Origin: Alteromonas lipotrueae | GTDB taxonomy: Bacteria > Pseudomonadota > Gammaproteobacteria > Enterobacterales > Alteromonadaceae | Direction of reading: 5' to 3' | Assembly (NCBI RefSeq): GCF_019249215.1 | Contig: NZ_JAESDI010000002.1 | Location: 1 to 64,000 of the forward strand | DNA: 64,000 nucleotides | Part shown: in pieces, positions 54,993 through 64,000 of the stretch | Layout of the letters: every line of letters starts with the position of its first letter | Numbering within the stretch: the first letter of the stretch is position 1 | Position numbers and translations under genes: made by a program | The notes under the pieces: generated by a model | What the model was told of the DNA's origin: nothing | The model's database searches: none | Seen by the model: the letters and a program-made list of their open reading frames with translations, nothing else

Positions 54993-56000
54993 ATGAGTAA
55001 CAAGCCTATTGTATTAAGTGGCTGTCAGCCTTCTGGACAACTTACCCTTGGTAATTACATGGGTGCGCTTAAGCAGTGGGTTTCCATGCAAGACGATCAT
55101 GACTGCCTATACATGTTGGTCGATTTACATGCCATCACAGTTAGGCAAGACCCTAAGCAATTGTTTGAGGCCTGTCTTGATGGATTGGCGTTATACCTAG
55201 CTTGCGGTATTGACCCAGAAAAAAGCACCTTATTCGTTCAGTCTCATGTGCCTCAACATGCCCAGCTTTCATGGGTACTCAATTGCTACACGCAAATGGG
55301 TGAGCTAAATCGCATGACTCAATTTAAAGATAAGTCAGCGAAAAACGAAAACAATATTAATGTTGGCCTTTATGGCTATCCGGTATTAATGGCAGCAGAT
55401 ATCCTAATGTATCAAGCTGATAAGGTACCTGTTGGCGACGACCAAAAACAGCATCTTGAACTTACCCGTGATATCGCTAACCGCATGAACAACTTGTACG
55501 GCGATATTCTACGTGTACCAGAACCTCATATCCCAGAGTTTGGTGCCCGTATCATGAGCCTACAAGAACCAGAAAAGAAAATGTCGAAGTCTGACGTTAA
55601 CCCGAACAACTTCATTGGCTTGCTTGAAGATCCTAAAAAAATCACCAAGAAAATTAAGCGTGCGGTAACCGACTCAGACGAACAAGCAAACATTTACTTC
55701 AACCCACAAGAAAAGCCAGGGGTATCAAACCTGCTTACCTTATTGTCATTATCGACAGGAAAGTCGATAGATGAATTAGTACCGGCCTACGAAGATAAAA
55801 TGTATGGTCATTTGAAGGGTGACGTAGCTGAAGCAGTAGTGGGCCTGTTAGAGCCAATTCAGCAACGCTATGCCGATATTCGCACCAATCGTGACTACTT
55901 AAACGATGTTATGCGAAATGGCGCTGAAAAAGCATCAGCCCGCGCAGAAGAAACCCTTAAGAAGGTTTATGAAGCCGTTGGTTTTATCCCAAAACCTTAA
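54993..56000 (+). CDS. trpS: Tryptophanyl-tRNA synthetase
   Basis: This class I synthetase of 335 aa has the HIGH-type motif in [17 protein letters not shown] near the N-terminus and the KMSKS motif in PEKKMSKSD. It is the long family form normal in enterics and Alteromonadales. It lies 30 bp after rpe and 30 bp before pabA, so the three are probably cotranscribed. Confidence 0.97.
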   Translation: MSNKPIVLSGCQPSGQLTLGNYMGALKQWVSMQDDHDCLYMLVDLHAITVRQDPKQLFEACLDGLALYLACGIDPEKSTLFVQSHVPQHAQLSWVLNCYTQMGELNRMTQFKDKSAKNENNINVGLYGYPVLMAADILMYQADKVPVGDDQKQHLELTRDIANRMNNLYGDILRVPEPHIPEFGARIMSLQEPEKKMSKSDVNPNNFIGLLEDPKKITKKIKRAVTDSDEQANIYFNPQEKPGVSNLLTLLSLSTGKSIDELVPAYEDKMYGHLKGDVAEAVVGLLEPIQQRYADIRTNRDYLNDVMRNGAEKASARAEETLKKVYEAVGFIPKP

Positions 56001-56030
56001 TGAATGTTTTATGGAACAGGTTAGGTTGTC

Positions 56031-56606
56031 GTGTTGCTGTTAATTGACAATTTCGATTCATTTACTCACAACCTGGCCCGTTACCTTACTGAATTAGGTG
56101 CATGCGTTAAGGTGGTAAGAAGCAATGCCCTTAGCATAGCCGATATAGAAGCCTTATCACCGAGTCATTTAGTGATTTCACCTGGCCCCTGTACACCTAA
56201 TGAGTCGGGTATCAGCTTAAATGCAATCAGGCACTTTGCTGGGAAGATCCCAATACTTGGCGTGTGCTTAGGCCATCAAGCCATTGGCCAGGTTTTTGGG
56301 GCCTCTGTTATTGGGGCAAGAGAAATTAAGCACGGCAAAACGTCTGCGCTCTTTCATAAAGACCGAGGCTTATTTAGCGGGTTTGCGCAAGGTTATGCGG
56401 TAACCCGCTATCACTCGTTAGTGCTTGATGAAAGCCACTTGCCCGAAACCTTAAATATAGATGCATGGTGCGTGACTGATGACGGGGAAAAAGAGATTAT
56501 GGGCATCTCCCATAAAGCACTCCCTATCTGGGGTGTACAATTTCACCCTGAATCCTTACTGACCGAGTATGGCCACGATATTTTAAGTGCGTTTCTAAAC
56601 GCCTAG
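56031..56606 (+). CDS. pabA: Aminodeoxychorismate synthase component II (glutamine amidotransferase)
   Basis: The 191-aa class I glutamine amidotransferase has SPGPCTPNESG, catalytic Cys79 in GVCLGHQAIG, and the His/Glu pair in FHPES. It supplies ammonia for 4-amino-4-deoxychorismate (folate) synthesis with PabB. TrpG is the close alternative, but a nearby acetylornithine/succinylornithine aminotransferase gene is a typical pabA neighbour. The start is GTG at 56031. Confidence 0.88.
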   Translation: MLLLIDNFDSFTHNLARYLTELGACVKVVRSNALSIADIEALSPSHLVISPGPCTPNESGISLNAIRHFAGKIPILGVCLGHQAIGQVFGASVIGAREIKHGKTSALFHKDRGLFSGFAQGYAVTRYHSLVLDESHLPETLNIDAWCVTDDGEKEIMGISHKALPIWGVQFHPESLLTEYGHDILSAFLNA

Positions 56607-56781
56607 AGCGTAACCCTTATTTATTCTTCCGTGGGTTCAGAATAAACTTAAGCTATATGGCTTCCTGCCGATAAAAAAGTTCTGCAATTATTCGCATTTG
56701 GCGTTGTTTTTCTTTACTTTTTATAGGTTAATCAACAAAGCGCCTTTGTTAGTATTTAGATTTAGGAAGTAGGGCGACCCA

Positions 56782-58005
56782 ATGCACGGCATCTATGAAC
56801 AGACGCACGAACAGTTACTTAGCAGGAGCTACTTTAAGATGACGACCCCAGCATCGACCCCGCCGCCTATCGATGAGCGCTTTGAGAGTCTATTAATTTC
56901 TCCAGAGCTCGCGATAAAAATGCTGGGAAAGCGTGGTCCAGGTGAGGTCAGCTTTGAACAATCAGAACAAGGTGACGCCCGCAGACAATTACTGCATGTA
57001 GAAAAAGTCGCTATTGAGAATAAGCGCCTAAAAGCCCAATCTGATGCCTCGTATACCGAAACGGTTAACCATTACTTACATGAAGTCTTATTGGGTGAGC
57101 TTACTGAGCAGCTATCGTTTACCTCAGATGTTTTCAACAACACATTAAATTTAAGTGATGACACAGGTGCGTTACTCGACGCGCTATCGGTACGCGCAGC
57201 ATCGGTATCAAAACTAGAGCCTATTGCAGCTAATTTACCTTGGCTTTATGATGAGTTGATGCACGTTGTGAACTCTCCGGCTTTTAGAAGACGGGATTCT
57301 AAAGGTAGAGTAATCGTTGTTGAAACTTTCAGAACGGCGCTGAGCTTTTTGGGGATTGAGAATTTACGCTTGCTTATTCCTTCTCTCGTCATAAAGCGCG
57401 CCATGCCTCAGGTAACCGACCCCTACCCGTGCATTAAACTCAAACTCACTCAGTTTGCGCACGGCACAGCGGTATCGGCTAGGCATCTCGCGCCACATTA
57501 CAAACTAAATCCCGTTCAGGCTTATACTTTCGGCATGCTAAGTCAATTAGGTCGCTGTGCCATTATACGGTTGTACTTCAAGCTATTTGATAAGGTGCAG
57601 CTTCACCTGTTAACTGAAAGCCAAAAAGACAAAGAACGCATGCGTCATGAAGCCTTATTAAAATTGGCTCCATCGGCGAGTTATCTGATTGCATTACAAG
57701 ATGAATATGCCGATGCGGTATCCGCCGATCTCATTGACAACATGATGTTGAAACGTTTATTTATTGGCGATGCGATGCGCCAATGTGCCACCAGAGAGCC
57801 CTGTGAAGCAGGGTCTTTGCCTAAGCTTCTGCACCAAGCGCGCGCTTATTCGAAAGTAAGAATGCTACATCAATCACGTATGGTTGAAGTGGCAGAAGTA
57901 AAACCAATGATTAATGAGCAAGAATATCCATCAGGTGCATTAGAAAAACTAAAATCTGTTGATATTTTCACCCTTCCTTTATCGAGGGACGAAGAAAATA
58001 GCTAA
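56782..58005 (+). CDS. HDOD domain-containing protein
   Basis: The 407-aa cytosolic protein has an HDOD-type region (about 110-330). Stretches such as LYDELMHVVNSPAFRRRDSKG, VVETFRTALSFLGIENLRLL and YTFGMLSQLGRCAIIRLYFK are typical of HDOD signalling proteins without phosphohydrolase residues. No second domain is recognised. Two starts are possible: ATG 56782, or ATG 56839 with AGGAG upstream. HDOD proteins often act in c-di-GMP or motility regulation; no link is shown here. Confidence 0.8.
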   Translation: MHGIYEQTHEQLLSRSYFKMTTPASTPPPIDERFESLLISPELAIKMLGKRGPGEVSFEQSEQGDARRQLLHVEKVAIENKRLKAQSDASYTETVNHYLHEVLLGELTEQLSFTSDVFNNTLNLSDDTGALLDALSVRAASVSKLEPIAANLPWLYDELMHVVNSPAFRRRDSKGRVIVVETFRTALSFLGIENLRLLIPSLVIKRAMPQVTDPYPCIKLKLTQFAHGTAVSARHLAPHYKLNPVQAYTFGMLSQLGRCAIIRLYFKLFDKVQLHLLTESQKDKERMRHEALLKLAPSASYLIALQDEYADAVSADLIDNMMLKRLFIGDAMRQCATREPCEAGSLPKLLHQARAYSKVRMLHQSRMVEVAEVKPMINEQEYPSGALEKLKSVDIFTLPLSRDEENS

Positions 58006-59539
<1,534 letters not shown>

Positions 59540-59563
59540 ACGCCAATTTAGCGAGTAGCGAAC

Positions 59564-60601
59564 ATGAATATAATTCGCCCTATTAAGCAAGCTGATTACA
59601 AGGCCTTGTACGACATTGCCGTAGAATCAGGTATCGGGTTTACCTCGTTACCGGTTAACGATGATCTGCTACATAGAAAAGTCGACCAAGCGCAAGAAGC
59701 TTTCACCAAAGCTAACGTGACCCAACCCGGTGATGAGTCGTACCTTTTTGTAATGGAAGATACGACAACCGGTGAAGTAGTGGGTACGTCTGGCATTGAA
59801 GCAGCCGTAGGCATTGATGATGCGTTTTACCACTATCATTTGAGTAAGGTTGTGCACGCCTCTCGCGAGCTAAACATTCACAATACGGTTGAAATTCTAA
59901 CCTTTTGTAATGACTACACGGGTGTTACTGAGATTTGTACGCTGTTTTTAAGAGAGCAGGCCCGTGGTGGAATTAACGGTCGCTTTCTATCGAAAGTACG
60001 CTTCTTATTTATGATGGAGCATCGTGAGCGCTTCTCTGAAACTATCATTGCTGAAATGCGTGGTGTTAGTGATGAAGAAGGTCGTTCGCCTTTCTGGGAA
60101 TGGCTTGAAACGCACTTTTTCTCGATGGACTTCCCAACTGCTGATTACCTAACCGGTATTGGTAATAAGGTGTTTATTGCAGAACTGATGCCTAAATACC
60201 CTATTTACGTCAATCTATTGAGTAAAGAAGCACAGGCGGTTATTGGTCAGGTTCATGAAAAAACCCGCCCCGCCCTTCAGTTGCTTGAAGGTGAAGGATT
60301 TAGCTGTCGCGGTTATGTCGATATTTTTGATGCGGGCCCTACGGTAGAAGCCAATCTCAGTCATATCCGAACGGCACAATCTAGCTTAAAAATGCCAATT
60401 GTTATTGATGACGCGGCGGCGGCACAAGGCCAAACCCACTACATCATAAATACCTCTGTTGCAGATTTTCGCGCGGTAGCCACCGAAATAGGGGTTAACG
60501 AAGAGCAAAATATTGCCGTGCTTTCGCGTCAGGCTGCAGCCGCTCTGAATGTGCAAGAGGGCGACCATGTTCGCCTTGCACCCGTAAAGTTCAGAGACTA
60601 A
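59564..60601 (+). CDS. astA: Arginine N-succinyltransferase
   Basis: AstA transfers succinyl from succinyl-CoA to arginine, the first step of the AST pathway. The 345-aa single-subunit enzyme shows the family pattern IIRPIKQADYKALYDIAVESG, GRFLSKVRFLFM, FWEWLETHFFSMDF and MPKYPIYVNLL. It begins 25 bp after astC. astB and astE of the same pathway are not in the window. Confidence 0.96.
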   Translation: MNIIRPIKQADYKALYDIAVESGIGFTSLPVNDDLLHRKVDQAQEAFTKANVTQPGDESYLFVMEDTTTGEVVGTSGIEAAVGIDDAFYHYHLSKVVHASRELNIHNTVEILTFCNDYTGVTEICTLFLREQARGGINGRFLSKVRFLFMMEHRERFSETIIAEMRGVSDEEGRSPFWEWLETHFFSMDFPTADYLTGIGNKVFIAELMPKYPIYVNLLSKEAQAVIGQVHEKTRPALQLLEGEGFSCRGYVDIFDAGPTVEANLSHIRTAQSSLKMPIVIDDAAAAQGQTHYIINTSVADFRAVATEIGVNEEQNIAVLSRQAAAALNVQEGDHVRLAPVKFRD

Positions 60602-60617
60602 TTGAAGGACACTTTTT

Positions 60618-62087
60618 ATGTTACATACACATTTTATCGACGGACAATGGGTGACCGGTGAAGGTCACGACCTAGTCTCAATCGACCCCGCTAAAAACCA
60701 GATTATTTGGGAAGGTAAGTCAGCCTCCCCTAGCCAGATAGACTTAGCGGTAAAAGCCGCTCGTGCCGCTGCCCCTGTGTGGGGAATGATGACGGTTGAA
60801 GAACGTTTAAACATTATTAAGGTTTACGGCGAAAAGCTAGGCGAAGCAAAAGAGCACCTAGCTAAAGTGATGGCAAAAGAAACCGGTAAACCTGAGTGGG
60901 AAACCGCCACAGAAGTGGGTGCCATGATGGGTAAAATCGCTATTTCTGAGAAAGCGTATTTCGAGCGTACTGGCAATGTTGAAAACCCTATGCCTTTAGG
61001 TAAAGCCTTTATTCGCCATAAAGCCCACGGCGTTGTAGCGGTATTCGGCCCGTATAATTTCCCTGGCCACTTGCCTAATGGCCATATTGTACCTGCCTTA
61101 ATTGCAGGAAATACTGTGGTATTTAAACCAAGCGACCTCACCCCTATGGTTGCCGAAGAAATGGTTAAGCTATGGGAACAAGCTGGCTTGCCTGCTGGCG
61201 TATTGAACCTAGTTCAAGGTGAAGTTGAAACCGGTAAAGCATTAGCGTCGCATAATGGTATTGATGGGTTATTCTTTACCGGAAGTTCACGCACTGGCAA
61301 AATTTTGCACGAACAATTTGCGGGTCATCCAGGTAAAATTTTGGCCCTTGAAATGGGCGGAAATAATCCATTAATCGTGAAAGATGTAGCCGATATTGAT
61401 GGAGCGGTTCACGATATCGTGCAGTCAGCCTTTGTTACGTCGGGTCAACGTTGTACCTGTGCGCGCCGCTTGTTTTTGCCTGCCAATGCACAAGGTGATG
61501 CCACATTAGCCCGCCTGCTTGAAGTCACTAAAAATATCAAAATTGATGATTATGACGCAGAAGATCAGCCTTTCATGGGCGCAATGATTTCAGCAAACGC
61601 TGCAGCGTCCATGGTAAAAGCGCAGCAAGACCTTGAAGCCTTAGGCGGCAAGGTGCTACTACGATTAGAGCAGCCTGATACCCAGAAAGGTTTCGCCACG
61701 CCAGGTATTATTGATGTCACTGGCATGCTGTCTGAATTGCCTGATGAAGAGCACTTCGGACCATTGCTTAAGGTTATTCGCTACACAGACTTTGATGGCG
61801 CAATTGAAGAGGCGAACAATACCAGCTTTGGCTTATCGGCAGGACTGCTAGCTGATAATGAAGAAGACTACCGTTACTTCTTTGCACGAATTCGTGCAGG
61901 CATTGTTAACTGGAACCGCCCTATCACCGGGGCAAGTAGTGCAGCGCCGTTTGGTGGCATTGGTGAAAGTGGAAACCATCGCGCCAGCGCATTTTACGCC
62001 GCCGACTATTGTGCGTTTCCTGTTGCCTCTGTAGAGCTTGAAAAAGTGACCTTGCCGGGCAAGTTAAGCCCCGGTCTAACACTTTAA
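60618..62087 (+). CDS. astD: N-succinylglutamate 5-semialdehyde dehydrogenase
   Basis: AstD oxidises succinylglutamate semialdehyde with NAD+. The 489-aa aldehyde dehydrogenase has catalytic Glu245 in LALEMGGNN and Cys279 in [11 protein letters not shown], with the NAD-binding FTGSSRTG. It follows astA by 17 bp, with AAGGA before the ATG, and ends at a terminator. Confidence 0.96.
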   Translation: MLHTHFIDGQWVTGEGHDLVSIDPAKNQIIWEGKSASPSQIDLAVKAARAAAPVWGMMTVEERLNIIKVYGEKLGEAKEHLAKVMAKETGKPEWETATEVGAMMGKIAISEKAYFERTGNVENPMPLGKAFIRHKAHGVVAVFGPYNFPGHLPNGHIVPALIAGNTVVFKPSDLTPMVAEEMVKLWEQAGLPAGVLNLVQGEVETGKALASHNGIDGLFFTGSSRTGKILHEQFAGHPGKILALEMGGNNPLIVKDVADIDGAVHDIVQSAFVTSGQRCTCARRLFLPANAQGDATLARLLEVTKNIKIDDYDAEDQPFMGAMISANAAASMVKAQQDLEALGGKVLLRLEQPDTQKGFATPGIIDVTGMLSELPDEEHFGPLLKVIRYTDFDGAIEEANNTSFGLSAGLLADNEEDYRYFFARIRAGIVNWNRPITGASSAAPFGGIGESGNHRASAFYAADYCAFPVASVELEKVTLPGKLSPGLTL

Positions 62088-62103
62088 AGAAACCACTACA
62101 GAC

Positions 62104-62133
62104 AAAGCCGCTATCAATAGCGGCTTTATTTAT
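62104..62133 (+). terminator. Intrinsic terminator after astD
   Basis: AAAGCCGCTAT (62104-62114) and ATAGCGGCTTT (62117-62127) form an 11-bp perfect stem with a T-rich tail (TTTATTTATT). It separates astD from the DUF1338 gene, which lies only about 60 bp further on, so that gene may have its own start or rely on read-through. Confidence 0.85.
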
Positions 62134-62194
62134 TGGTTTCTATTTATAAGTTTTTATTTACCCTCGCTACACTGGAAAAAAAAGGACACACCCC

Positions 62195-63001
62195 ATGCAT
62201 AACAACATCGATACGCTCTTTGCCAACATGTGGGACGATTATGTTGCTATTACCCCTTCAGCTCACAAAATTCATGCATTACTTGCCGATGATGAGAGCA
62301 CGAACAACATTGTTAACGACCATGTTGCTTTTAGGACCTTCGCATTAGATAAAACTACGCTAGAAAAATTGGCCGCGCACTTTCTTGCCCTTGGTTATTC
62401 CGAAATGGGAGATTACAATTTCGAAGCGAAGAAGCTAACCGCCAAGCATTTCGAACACCCTGATGACACCAAACCAAAAGTATTTATCAGCGAATTGAGG
62501 GTAAACGAACTGTCTGAAAATGCGCAGGCCATAATTCAAAAGCTGGTGGCGCAAATGGATGCCGATGTAGTGACTGCTGACAACTTCCTTTATTCAGGCC
62601 GTCACTGGGACATTAGTAAAGCCGACTACGATGCTCTACTTAGTGAGTCAGAATATGCAGCATGGTTGGCAGCATGGGGATTCCGCGCCAATCACTTCAC
62701 GGTTAGCGTGAATCATTTAGGGCAGACTGATGAGCTTTCAGATGTAAATGCGCGTCTTAAAGAAGCCGGTTTTGTGCTAAACACCTCTGGCGGCGAAATA
62801 AAAGGCGGGCCTGAGGTATTCTTAGCGCAGTCGTCTACTATGGCCGACCGCGCTCCTGTGAATTTTTCTGACGAGACCGCTGCCATTCCTAGCTGTTTCT
62901 ACGAATTTGCTCAGCGCTACGACATGCCTAATGGCAAACGTTACCAAGGCTTTGTAGCAGCGTCCGCTGATAAGATTTTTGAAAGCACCAACGCCAGTTA
63001 G
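62195..63001 (+). CDS. DUF1338 family protein (2-oxoadipate dioxygenase/decarboxylase-like)
   Basis: The 268-aa protein has the DUF1338 pattern VNDHVAFRTFALD (probable metal-ligand His near residue 41), YNFEAKKLTAKHFEHPD and FISELRV, and ends with an oxygenase-like fold containing FYEFAQRYDMPNGKRYQGF. Characterised members of the family (HglS/YdcJ type) convert 2-oxoadipate to 2-hydroxyglutarate with iron(II); this one is shorter. Its position after the ast genes suggests amino-acid catabolism, but its substrate is not shown. Confidence 0.82.
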   Translation: MHNNIDTLFANMWDDYVAITPSAHKIHALLADDESTNNIVNDHVAFRTFALDKTTLEKLAAHFLALGYSEMGDYNFEAKKLTAKHFEHPDDTKPKVFISELRVNELSENAQAIIQKLVAQMDADVVTADNFLYSGRHWDISKADYDALLSESEYAAWLAAWGFRANHFTVSVNHLGQTDELSDVNARLKEAGFVLNTSGGEIKGGPEVFLAQSSTMADRAPVNFSDETAAIPSCFYEFAQRYDMPNGKRYQGFVAASADKIFESTNAS

Positions 63002-63055
63002 ATAGTTTACTCTTTAAATCGGCACACGCTAAACGAAAAATAAGAAGTACAATGG

Positions 63056-63079
63056 ATAAAAGGGTGAAAGCCCTTTTAT
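63056..63079. terminator. Bidirectional terminator between DUF1338 and the EAL gene
   Basis: ATAAAAGGG (63056-63064) and CCCTTTTAT (63071-63079) pair around TGAAAG. The U-tracts are formed by the stem ends themselves on both strands. The TAA stop of the minus-strand EAL gene lies inside the right arm. Confidence 0.65.
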
Positions 63080-64000
63080 TCGTTGTCTGGAAAGGTACCT
63101 TTTGGGTTAGTGTGCCTTGCAAGGAACTGATCGTAGGGCATGGGCTTATCGAAATAGAAGCCCTGCATGAGGTTCACGTCTGCATTTTCCATAAAGGGCA
63201 AATAAGACTCCTGCTCTACCCCTTCCACCACAATTTCAATTTGCAATCTGTTGAGCATGGCCACCACACCGCAAAATAGCGCATTCGCTTTACTGTTGTT
63301 GTGGATATCTTTAACCAAGCTTCTGTCTACTTTTACAACTTCAAAATGAAAGTTTCGAAGATAACTTAAGGAAGAAAAACCGCTGCCAAAATCGTCCAGT
63401 GAAAGACGGAAACCAACGTCGCGTAGGCTATTTAGCGCAGCAAGCGCGGCTTTTTCATCTCTGATAAAAATAGACTCGGTGAGTTCAAGTTCAATCATGT
63501 CGGTTCGCACTGAACAGTCATTGCAAATTTTCGTGGCTTGGGCGGGGAAGTCGGTGTCTAGCATTTGGTTTACACTGATATTAATTGAAAGCGGGATACT
63601 CTCCCCTTGCTGCGCTTCCATCATGGCAATGTAGTCACATGCAGCTTCCAGTGCTTGCAAACCAATCAGCCGGTCTAGATCGTGCTCTTCAGCAATGGGG
63701 ATAAATACCAAAGGAGACACAACACCTTGCAGACCAGATATCCACCGGCAAAGCACCTCAGCGCCTTTCAAATTACCCTGCAAGTCATACTTGCCTTGAA
63801 TATAATAGTCGAGCAAGTTGTTTTCGATGGCTTTACGCAAATCGTTAACCATACTGACCTGCTGCGAAATTCTTTCATAAAGCCCATCTTCATAGACATT
63901 CACTTGGCCTTTGCCAAGTTTTTTAGCGTGATACATCGCCGCATCTGCGCATTGCACAACGCCCTCAATACTCGTATTGTGTTCGGGAAATTTGGCAATG
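63076..64000 (-). CDS. GGDEF/EAL-domain protein, C-terminal part (runs off window)
   Basis: Only the 3' end is present; the frame stays open to base 64000. The visible N-terminal portion is the end of a GGDEF domain (ADAAMYHAKKLGKG), followed by a complete EAL domain with AEVLCRW, the Asn in NISVNQM, ELTES, SLDDFGSGFSSL, KVDRSLV, VEGVEQ and QGFYFDKP. All catalytic residues of c-di-GMP phosphodiesterases appear present. Whether the GGDEF motif is intact cannot be seen. Confidence 0.88.
   Translation of the reverse strand, partial: IAKFPEHNTSIEGVVQCADAAMYHAKKLGKGQVNVYEDGLYERISQQVSMVNDLRKAIENNLLDYYIQGKYDLQGNLKGAEVLCRWISGLQGVVSPLVFIPIAEEHDLDRLIGLQALEAACDYIAMMEAQQGESIPLSINISVNQMLDTDFPAQATKICNDCSVRTDMIELELTESIFIRDEKAALAALNSLRDVGFRLSLDDFGSGFSSLSYLRNFHFEVVKVDRSLVKDIHNNSKANALFCGVVAMLNRLQIEIVVEGVEQESYLPFMENADVNLMQGFYFDKPMPYDQFLARHTNPKGTFPDNE

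Overview
The window looks like a chromosomal segment of a marine gammaproteobacterium of the family Alteromonadaceae, most likely Alteromonas. This rests on the gene orders (mrcA / pilMNOPQ-aroKB-damX-dam; pabA-argD(astC)-astA-astD; argCBFGH-argA), the protein sequences, the moderate GC content and the Zur, ArgR and CpxR-type sites. No database search was run. There is no sign of a recent large mobile element: no transposase, integrase, CRISPR array or rRNA. One tRNA-Gly(GCC) sits at the left edge.

Layout. 1-10.6 kb: tRNA-Gly, orn, rsgA, psd, a DMT transporter, a glycerophosphodiesterase, a MerC-like membrane protein with a putative Zur box, a YibQ-type deacetylase, a small unknown protein, envC, then yibN-grxC-secB-gpsA. 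10.6-15.5 kb: trmL, an alpha/beta hydrolase and the Cpx envelope-stress system (cpxRA, with a divergent CpxP-like protein behind a CpxR box). 15.5-18.5 kb: a small flagellar outer-membrane-ring locus (flgH, flgT) and a divergent Ser/Thr-rich unknown. 18.5-26.1 kb: mgsA, then the arginine biosynthesis operon argCBFGHA. 26-33.3 kb: a membrane EAL protein, a hydrolase and a PEP-CTERM module (PrsT-like TPR protein plus a PEP-CTERM substrate behind a sigma-54-like site). 33.5-38 kb: a TetR-controlled flavin monooxygenase/DUF2855 pair and yghU. 38-38.8 kb: a gene-poor gap with a long perfect hairpin and a possible decayed ORF. 38.8-56.6 kb: maeA, mrcA, pilMNOPQ, aroKB, damX, dam, an inserted reverse-strand block (DUF2970, unknown, torF), rpe, trpS and pabA. 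56.8-64 kb: an HDOD protein, the arginine succinyltransferase operon (astC-astA-astD, DUF1338) and the 3' part of a GGDEF/EAL gene.

The most interesting observation is upstream of argC. A roughly 285-nt leader carries a well-positioned Shine-Dalgarno and a 41-codon ORF with three consecutive CGA arginine codons and a final Arg codon before the stop. It is followed 2 nt later by an 18-bp perfect inverted repeat and a run of seven T. This has the form of a leader-peptide transcription attenuator for arginine biosynthesis, lying downstream of a pair of ArgR-like boxes. Attenuation is well known for his, trp, thr, leu, ilv and phe operons in this class, but I do not know of it for arg. Other leads are a tandem double-CpxP protein, a Zur-box/MerC pairing, an orphan flgH-flgT pair, and an arginine catabolic operon with its own candidate ARG box, so both arginine synthesis and degradation are in this window.
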